Below, piece by piece: positions 58,842-64,000 of a stretch of 64,000 nt of DNA; position 1 is the first letter of the stretch, and every line of letters starts with the position of its first letter. Made by a program: the position numbers and the translations under genes. The notes under the pieces are model-generated. The model searched no databases. It had not been told where the DNA came from and saw only the letters and a list, made by a program, of their open reading frames with translations. Source of the DNA: CAVVYV01 sp963818205 (lineage in GTDB: Bacteria > Actinomycetota > Thermoleophilia > Solirubrobacterales > 70-9); contig CAWFRG010000004.1 in assembly GCA_963818205.1 (NCBI GenBank), positions 256,826 through 320,825 of the forward strand. Direction: 5' to 3'.

Positions 58842-60178
58842 TTAAGTTGCCACCGCGAATAGCTGCCACTCGCCGGAAACGCCCTTCAGGGCGTGAGCAC
58901 CGCGCTCGGTGAAGTGGATCCCGGAACCGGCGACGAGGTCGGTCACGGTGCGCGAGACGAGCACTTCTCCGGAGCCCGCTTTGGCTGCCACACGGGCGCC
59001 GATGTTGACGGCGATGCCGCCGACGTCTTCCCCGATCAGCTCACTTCGCCCGTGTGCAAGCCGGCGCGGATCTCGATTCCAAGCTGGCTTCACCGCCTCC
59101 CGGGCACAGCAGGCGCAGCGGATCGCGCGCGCCGGGCCGTCGAATGTGGCGAGAAAGCCGTCGCCCATCGTCTTTACCTCGCGGCCACGGAACCGCTCCA
59201 ACTGCCCTCGCATGAGAGCGTCGTGGCGCCCCATCAGGTCCCGCCAGCGGCGATCCCCCATCTCAGCCGCCCGCTGCGTGGAGTCGACGATATCCGTGAA
59301 CATCACCGTGGCAAGCGCTCGGTCCGGCTCGTGTACTCCCCTGGTGCCCGTGAGGAACTCCTCCATCTCGCCGAGGATGGCGTCGGAGTCGCCGTGGAAC
59401 CAGAGGTGATCTTCTCCGGGAAGTTCGATAAACCTCGCGCCGGAATCTGCGCTGCCATATGACGTCCGGCCTCAATCGAGATGAGCCCATCGCCGGTCCT
59501 GTGCAGCATCAACGTCGGAGCGCGAATCACCGGCAGCACGTGCCGGATGTCGATCGCGAGGTTCATCCTGGTGAGCGCAACCGCTGCGCTAGGACTTGCT
59601 CCGCTGCGGAGGTAGCGCCCGAATCGATCTCTCGCCCCCTCGTCATCGGCGACGCCCGGCGCCCATATCTGGAGCAGACCACCCGCATCGTCCCAGACTT
59701 CGGCAAGCCCTTCCAAGAAATCCTCGGCGGTCTCCCGCTCGGTAAGGCCCCAGGGGTAGTCGCCGTTGGGCAGGCCCTTGGCGTACGACCCGTAGACGAT
59801 CAAGGCTGAGGATCGCTCCGGATAGGTGGCAGCGAAGAGGGCGCACAAGACGCCCCCCTCCGATGCTCCGAACAATGCTGCGCGCTCCGAGCCGGCAGCG
59901 TCCATCACCGCGCGCACGTCGTCCATCCGCTGTTCGAGGGTGGGAAGCTCGTTGAGCGGCACGCGATCTGACAGCCCGGTGCCCCTCTTATCGAACAAAA
60001 TCAGGCGCGAGAACGAGCTGAGGCGTTCGAGGAAGCGGGCTACCGGCGGGTCCTCCCACGCAGTCTCGACGTTCGACACCCACCCCGGTACATAAACCAG
60101 GTCGTTTGGACCGTCCCCGACGACCTGATAGGCGATGCTGATGTCGCCGCTTTTCGCATATCTCTGCTCAGGCTTCAT
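58842..60178 (-). CDS. Alpha/beta hydrolase - class III nucleotidyl cyclase fusion, frame broken
   Basis: Residues 1-260 are an alpha/beta hydrolase: MKPEQRYAKSGDISIAYQVV, LILFDKRGTGLSDR, nucleophile Ser in AALFGASEGGVLCALFAATY, and APTLMLHRTGDGLISIEAGR. An indel near 59400 precedes the cyclase: EPDRALATVMFTDIVDSTQR (metal Asp), REVKTMGDGFLATF (Lys selecting adenine, metal Asp). A second indel near 59075 precedes LIGEDVGGIAVNIGARVAAK (Asp partner; transition-state Asn and Arg). All catalytic residues for adenylate cyclase are present. Start ATG 60178. This architecture is common in Actinobacteria; the signal sensed is unknown. Confidence 0.82.
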
Positions 60179-60629
60179 GCTGCTACCAAGCCTAACCCGG
60201 CTGGGGGAACCATCAGCGACATAAGCCCCGTCATCGACGGAAAAGATCACGGAGGCGACCGGACGGGCAGATCTCGAGTGGTCGCTAAAGCCTGGCTTAC
60301 GAAATCCCCGCGCAGGAAGGCCCGTACGTACCGCGAACGACCTCGACGCTCTCCTTCGACATAACGTCTTGATTATCCGGAACCCGCGCTTATCAGCGCA
60401 GGATGGAAGGTGGACTGCCAGAAGCGGGATTCGCTGTTGCATCGCGCGAAACCCAGCACTTAGCACGGTCAGTGCCCCTAATCGCGCAACGGGGGAACGG
60501 CTCCCCGTCTCTGCTGAAGGCGGCTGCGCCCCGATCCCACCTCGTTTCCGTCGACATCGTCCCTAACGCGCTCGAGGATCGCGGCCCGGGAGAAGCTGCC
60601 TCGGTAGCCCGCTTTAGGTGAAGGAGACC
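60179..60629. other. Intergenic gap without a recognised feature
   Basis: About 450 bp between the cyclase start and the NTF2-like gene. No gene-like reading frame, repeat or tRNA was recognised. It must hold promoters for one or both divergent genes; TTAGGCT at about 60191 (10 nt before the cyclase ATG) is a weak -10 candidate. Confidence 0.4.
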
Positions 60630-61041
60630 ATGAGCAACGTCGAGGCCGTGCAGCAGATCTACGAGGCCTTCGGTTGCGGGGACGTCCCCGCGATCCTCGA
60701 GCGACCTGGCGGAGGACGTCCGGTGGGAGCAGTGGCCGACGGGGAACGCTGCGCAGGACCGGGACGTCCCCTACATGAGGCCCCGCAGCGGTCGGCAGGC
60801 GGCAGCCGGGTTCTTCCAGGACGTCGAGGAGGACTTCGAGATGAACTCCTTCAACCCCCATTCATTCCTCGAGGGGGACGGCCGCGTCGCGGCGGTGATC
60901 GAGTACGACCTCACCGTCAAGGCCACCGGGAAGCGAGTCGTAGACGAGGAGATCCACCTCTATGAGTTCGGCTCCGACGGCGAGATAACCGCCTTCCGCC
61001 ATTTCCTGGACACGGCGAAGGCCATCGACGCCCACTCGTAA
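60630..61041 (+). CDS. NTF2-like (SnoaL) protein, frame broken once
   Basis: Starts MSNVEAVQQIYEAFGCGDVP, then after an indel near 60702 DLAEDVRWEQWPTGNAAQDR, GRQAAAGFFQDVEEDFEMNS, GDGRVAAVIEYDLTVKATGK, and ends IHLYEFGSDGEITAFRHFLD with TAKAIDAHS. A typical SnoaL-like ketosteroid-isomerase fold of about 136 residues. AAGGAG 4 nt before ATG 60630 fixes the start. It differs from the MSQENVE group in sequence and C-terminus. Ligand unknown. Confidence 0.72.
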
Positions 61042-61290
61042 CGGACCTCCTCGGGACCGGCCTTGCCGCGGTCGCGCATCTGGGCAAAAACTGGTGCGCG
61101 CTGCTCATCGTGCTGATCGATGGGAAACACCCCCCGGCACCCCATCGCGCAACAGCGGCACGAGACGGCGTAGAGGAATCACCGTCGGCCTCAACCGGAG
61201 CGGCGCAGGTTGGCTCCTCCTCGTCGCGCACACGAACAGCGGCTCCGCGTTTGCCGCCTTGCCACTCCCGGTCGCCTGAATCTGCTCTGG

Positions 61291-61690
61291 CTACTCCGAC
61301 AGGCCGGCGGCTTCGAGTGCTTCTTGCTTTGTGCGGAAGAGCCGCCAGCGCACGGCTTTCCCCTCGCGCAAACTCCAAACGTGCCAAGCGGGCGCGTCGA
61401 TCTCGAGGCCGCTTCTCTTACCTCGCCCATAGAAGCGCACCCCAACGACAACATCACTACCGGCAGCCATGGCCTCCTCGATCTCAATGCGCTGGGCCTC
61501 AAACTCAGCCCAAAAGGCTCCCAGCATCTCCGCGAGACCGGCATGTCCTCGATAGGTCCCGTCGAGGTGCGTTTGAAGGGCGACATTAACCTCAACCTCC
61601 GGGTCAATCGAATCCAAGGCAGCCGAGTAGTCGCCGCGACCCCATGTTTCGATCAAAGCGTTGCACGATCTCCACGTTCTGCTGCGGCAT
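61291..61690 (-). CDS. SnoaL-like protein of the MSQENVE group, frame broken once
   Basis: Starts MPQQNVEIVQR at 61690, then after a 1-base change near 61657 IETWGRGDYSAALDSIDPEV, EVNVALQTHLDGTYRGHAGL, GSDVVVGVRFYGRGKRSGLE, IDAPAWHVWSLREGKAVRWR and LFRTKQEALEAAGLSE. About 133 residues. A GATACT box stands 9 nt before the ATG exactly as at 18985. It is a full-length paralogue of the gene at 19000. It lies between the other NTF2-like gene and the divergent TIR gene. Confidence 0.75.
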
Positions 61691-61705
61691 CGCCCGCGCA
61701 GTATC
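61691..61705 (-). promoter_or_regulatory. Conserved GATACT box before the SnoaL gene
   Basis: On the minus strand GATACT, 9 nt, ATG, with flanking CACGA-GATACTGCG-GGGCGATG shared with the gene at 19000. Confidence 0.45.
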
Positions 61706-61894
61706 TCGTGACAGGACTGCTGCGTTCCATGGGAGGAGGCGCGTCCGAGTTGGTACCCACCCAGCTCGACGCCCCCCTTGCGCGAAGGCCAGGTACGAGC
61801 ATCTCACGCCTCCGTTCTCTAAAGGTCGTGATGTCGCAGATCCAGGCGGCCCACGGCTTAGCGTGTGCGCGATGTCCGTCATCATGCATCGCGC

Positions 61895-62812
61895 ATGAAC
61901 AAGCCGCGCATCTTCCTCGGGTCGTCGGGCAAGCAGGCCAAACTACTCCAGGCGATCACGCGCGGGCTCGAGGACGTCGCCGAGGTCGAGCCCTGGACGA
62001 CCACGTTCAACCCGGGGCGGTCCACCCTCGACCGGCTCGTCGAGCTCTCCCAGGAGGTCGATTTCGCCGCGTTCGTGTTCGCCCAGGACGACTGGACCAC
62101 GACGGATGCGTCCGAGTCCGGCCAGGCGTCGCCGCGCGACAACGTCGTGTTCGAGGCCGGGCTGTTCGGCGGCGCGCTCGGTATCCGGCGCACGTTCATC
62201 CTCCACGCGAACGGTTCGAAGCTGCCGAGCGACCTGCTCGGGCTGACCTCCGTCCGCTACGACCCGGCCATCAGCCCGGCGGAGGTTCGCGCGATCAACC
62301 AGAAGCTCCGCAAGGCGATCGAGAGCGAGGGTCGCCGCGGCCCGGTCGAGGGGCTGTGGTGGCAGCTCTCGCTGACCGTGCGGAGCGAGGGCGAACCGTC
62401 GGCGGTGGGCCTCCTGAGCATCTCGCGGGACCGTGACGGTGGCCTGAACGTGAGCGGCCGGGCCTGGCAGGAGGACGGCACCCTGTCGGCCCGCTACTGG
62501 AGCGAGGCTGCGAAGGAGCGCAGGGATCCGGCCGGCATCCTCTACTTCTGGAAGGGCGAGCGCCCTCGGCACCCGAATGCCCCGCAGCTCGAGGGCACCG
62601 GCGAAATCACGGTGGAAAGCGCCGACCGCGCCACCGGGTACTGGACGACACGGTCGGATCGCGACCCCGAGCTGAATGCCCGAACCGCCGGCGTCTACCT
62701 CCGAGCCGACCCCTCAGACCTCCAGGTGCTGGAGGGCGGGAGCGAGGAGGAGCGGGCCCAGCTCATCGCGCAGCGCCTCCGGGAGTGGAAGTCGGCCGCG
62801 AACGCATTCTGA
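61895..62812 (+). CDS. TIR-domain protein (Cap12/Pycsar effector TIR family) with novel C-terminal domain
   Basis: A 305-residue protein. Residues 4-123 match the TIR-like family of CBASS Cap12 and Pycsar effectors (PF10137): RIFLGSSGKQAKLLQAITRG, VDFAAFVFAQDDW, ASPRDNVVFEAGLFGGALG with Glu87 as probable NADase catalytic residue, and KLPSDLLGLTSVRYD. Residues 150-305 are a separate, beta-rich domain I do not recognise (WWQLSLTVRS, GLNVSGRAWQEDGTLSARYW, AGILYFWKGERPRHPNAPQL, GTGEITVESADRATGYWTTR). It is not STING-, SAVED- or cNMP-binding-like by eye. No CD-NTase is adjacent. Expected activity on triggering: NAD+ depletion. Start ATG 61895; no ribosome binding site seen. Confidence 0.75.
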   Translation: MNKPRIFLGSSGKQAKLLQAITRGLEDVAEVEPWTTTFNPGRSTLDRLVELSQEVDFAAFVFAQDDWTTTDASESGQASPRDNVVFEAGLFGGALGIRRTFILHANGSKLPSDLLGLTSVRYDPAISPAEVRAINQKLRKAIESEGRRGPVEGLWWQLSLTVRSEGEPSAVGLLSISRDRDGGLNVSGRAWQEDGTLSARYWSEAAKERRDPAGILYFWKGERPRHPNAPQLEGTGEITVESADRATGYWTTRSDRDPELNARTAGVYLRADPSDLQVLEGGSEEERAQLIAQRLREWKSAANAF

Positions 62813-62851
62813 GCACCGTGTCGCGACGCACCTGCGTCTCCCTCTGAGGGC

Positions 62852-63238
62852 TTAGAGATCGCCTCGACGAGCCCACCGGTCTTCTTCTCGTTCTCCCCTG
62901 AGGGCGATGTCGGCCTGGGCAACGATGCCGACGAGGCTGCCGTTCTCGACAACGGGCAGCCGCCGAACTTCGTGGCGGGCCATGAGTTGGAGCGCCTCTT
63001 CGAGGTCTTTGTCGGGCTCAACACTGATGAGGTCCCGAGAGAAGACGTCCCCGACCGACGTCATCTTAGGGTCTGCGGCCTCGGCGACCACTATCGTCGT
63101 GATGTCTCGGTCGGTGATCATCCCGACAAGCTTCTCGTCGTCGGTTATCGGGAGCGAGCCGATGTGCTCCTCTCGCATCAGTCGCGCGGCCTCGACCACC
63201 GACGCCGATGCGGAGATCGAGCGGGGATTCTCGGTCAT
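62852..63238 (-). CDS. CBS-pair protein
   Basis: Two CBS repeats: MTENPRSISASASVVEAARL to GSLPITDDEKLVGMITDRDI, then FSRDLISVEPDKDLEEALQL to RRLPVVENGSLVGIVAQADI, with a charged C-terminal tail (GEREEDRWARRGDL). Stand-alone CBS pairs bind adenosyl ligands (AMP, ATP, SAM) and regulate partner enzymes. ATG 63238 is inside the first strand; family members usually start 6-8 residues earlier (here GIEVVHAMTEN), so the real start may be a non-standard codon near 63256. The frame is open to 63391. Confidence 0.78.
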   Translation of the reverse strand: MTENPRSISASASVVEAARLMREEHIGSLPITDDEKLVGMITDRDITTIVVAEAADPKMTSVGDVFSRDLISVEPDKDLEEALQLMARHEVRRLPVVENGSLVGIVAQADIALRGEREEDRWARRGDL

Positions 63239-63575
63239 CGCGTGGACGACCTCGATGCCGACGACTCGGTCGCAACCGACATGTCGCGCTCGGTGCCAGT
63301 CGGCGACGTGTCTCCACGAAGCGGCGCGAGGAGCGCACGGAAAGGTCCAAGCGAAGATCGCCGAGTTGAAGTCGAAGCTCCATTCGGCCATCCCGCGGAA
63401 GCGTCAAAGAGCTGAGCCACAGGTGGAGCGGAGGCCCTCGACTCGAGCGGTCTCCGCCCCCCATGGTCTTGGATCGTCCGATCCGGACGCGGATGGCTCA
63501 TCTCGCCGTGGTGAACAATGCAGTCATGACCACCGCAATTCAGAGCCCGGACGGAGCTTCGGCAAGGAGGTAACC

Positions 63576-64000
63576 GTGACCGAGCACACGCCGTACATCG
63601 ACTACGAAAACCTGCCCGCGCCAAGCGAGGGCTTTCTCGTCACGCAGTTCATCACCGTGCGAAGCGTTGCTCGGTCACGTGCCTTCTACTCCGAGGTCCT
63701 CGGCGGCCAGGTTGTGCTGGAGGAGAACCCGTGCATGGTCAAACTCTCCAACTCGTGGGTGATCATGAACCCGGGCGGTGGCCCCCACCCCCGACAAGCC
63801 GGACGTCTCGGTCGTCGACTACGAGTTCGACAACACGCTCTCCACCTTCATGAACCTGCGCGTAGCCGACGTCCAGGCGTGCTACGAGGAGTGGAGCTCA
63901 AAGAGGGGCCGAGTTTGTGACGCCGCCGATCGATCGCGGTGCTGAGATTCGCTGTTACTTGCGCGACCCCTACGGCTACCTGATCGAGGTCGGCCAGTCC
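63576..64000 (+). CDS. VOC (glyoxalase/bleomycin-resistance) family protein, broken and cut by window edge
   Basis: GTG 63576 with GGAGGTAACC immediately upstream. FLVTQFITVRSVARSRAFYS with EVLGGQVVLEENPCMVKL forms the first beta-alpha-beta-beta-beta module. An indel near 63785 leads to PDVSVVDYEFDNTLSTFMNL and VADVQACYEEWSS, a second near 63905 to AEFVTPPIDRGAEIRCYLRD with PYGYLIEVGQS. The ending is the typical FRDPxGxxIEV strand, so only a few residues are missing. Metal-dependent small-molecule lyase or binding protein; substrate unknown. The 184 bp upstream (63392-63575) shows no gene. Confidence 0.72.

Noticed and set aside
1..64000. Search for a CRISPR array or cas genes
   Set aside because: No regularly spaced repeat of 23-50 bp with unique spacers and no Cas-like protein was seen; the tandem 12-mers and 59-mers have no spacers.

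Overview
The window is one continuous stretch of very GC-rich bacterial DNA, almost fully coding, with GTG and TTG starts and ATGA/GTGA/TGATG overlaps between neighbours. Protein sequences and family content (MSQENVEIVRR-type SnoaL proteins, a P1 peptidase next to fpg, LHPP-like HAD-IIA, DUF2182 with DUF1326) fit a high-GC actinobacterium, most likely class Thermoleophilia (Solirubrobacterales/Gaiellales). That placement is inference from recognition, not a search. About 22 of some 65 genes, including essential alaS, hisS and efp, have reading frames broken by 1-base indels. This looks more like residual assembly error than decay, so those genes are annotated as whole loci with the frame changes noted.

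Layout. 1-14.9 kb is housekeeping: recO (partial), a His-rich metal-binding protein, P1 peptidase-fpg, xerD, Nudix-M20 peptidase, the DUF2182/DUF1326 pair, pyrG, recN, an MFS pump, tlyA-nadK and a small membrane protein. 14.9-18.6 kb is a gene-poor island bounded by two 57-bp direct repeats. It holds a secreted DUF11/RTX protein, three tiny genes, an HNH-nuclease fragment and several SnoaL/NTF2 gene fragments. 19-29.7 kb carries an intact SnoaL protein, a second MFS pump, a cyclopropane-fatty-acid-synthase-like methyltransferase, an SDR, the isoprenoid block xseB-ispA-dxs, an LHPP-like phosphatase, nusB, efp and a PepSY protein. A partial second copy of efp lies at 29.9 kb. 30.3-33.9 kb encodes a membrane-fused sulfite-oxidase-type protein, LtrA and a cation/proton antiporter.

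33.9-43.1 kb is largely a minus-strand shikimate block: pepP, aroQ, an aroK-aroB fusion, aroC and pilD, then htrA, a cupin, aroE, mltG and ruvX. 43.5-56.9 kb is translation-centred: alaS, mnmA (with a NifU-like N-terminal domain), aspS and hisS, interleaved with a GH3 protein, MBL hydrolase, formiminotransferase-like protein and M29 aminopeptidase. A tRNA with anticodon CAT and its terminator end this block at 57.0 kb.

57.1-64 kb is accessory: a hendecad coiled-coil tail-anchored protein, a UDG-superfamily protein, a hydrolase/class III cyclase fusion, two NTF2-like proteins, an orphan TIR-domain protein of the Cap12/Pycsar effector family with an unfamiliar C-terminal domain, a CBS-pair protein and a VOC protein cut by the window edge.

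Two cross-cutting signals stand out. First, a TAnnnT box lies 7 or 8 nt before the start codon of at least ten genes, which suggests leaderless transcription. Second, fragments of SnoaL genes, including an identical 30-bp 3'-terminal piece at three loci, are scattered through the accessory regions.
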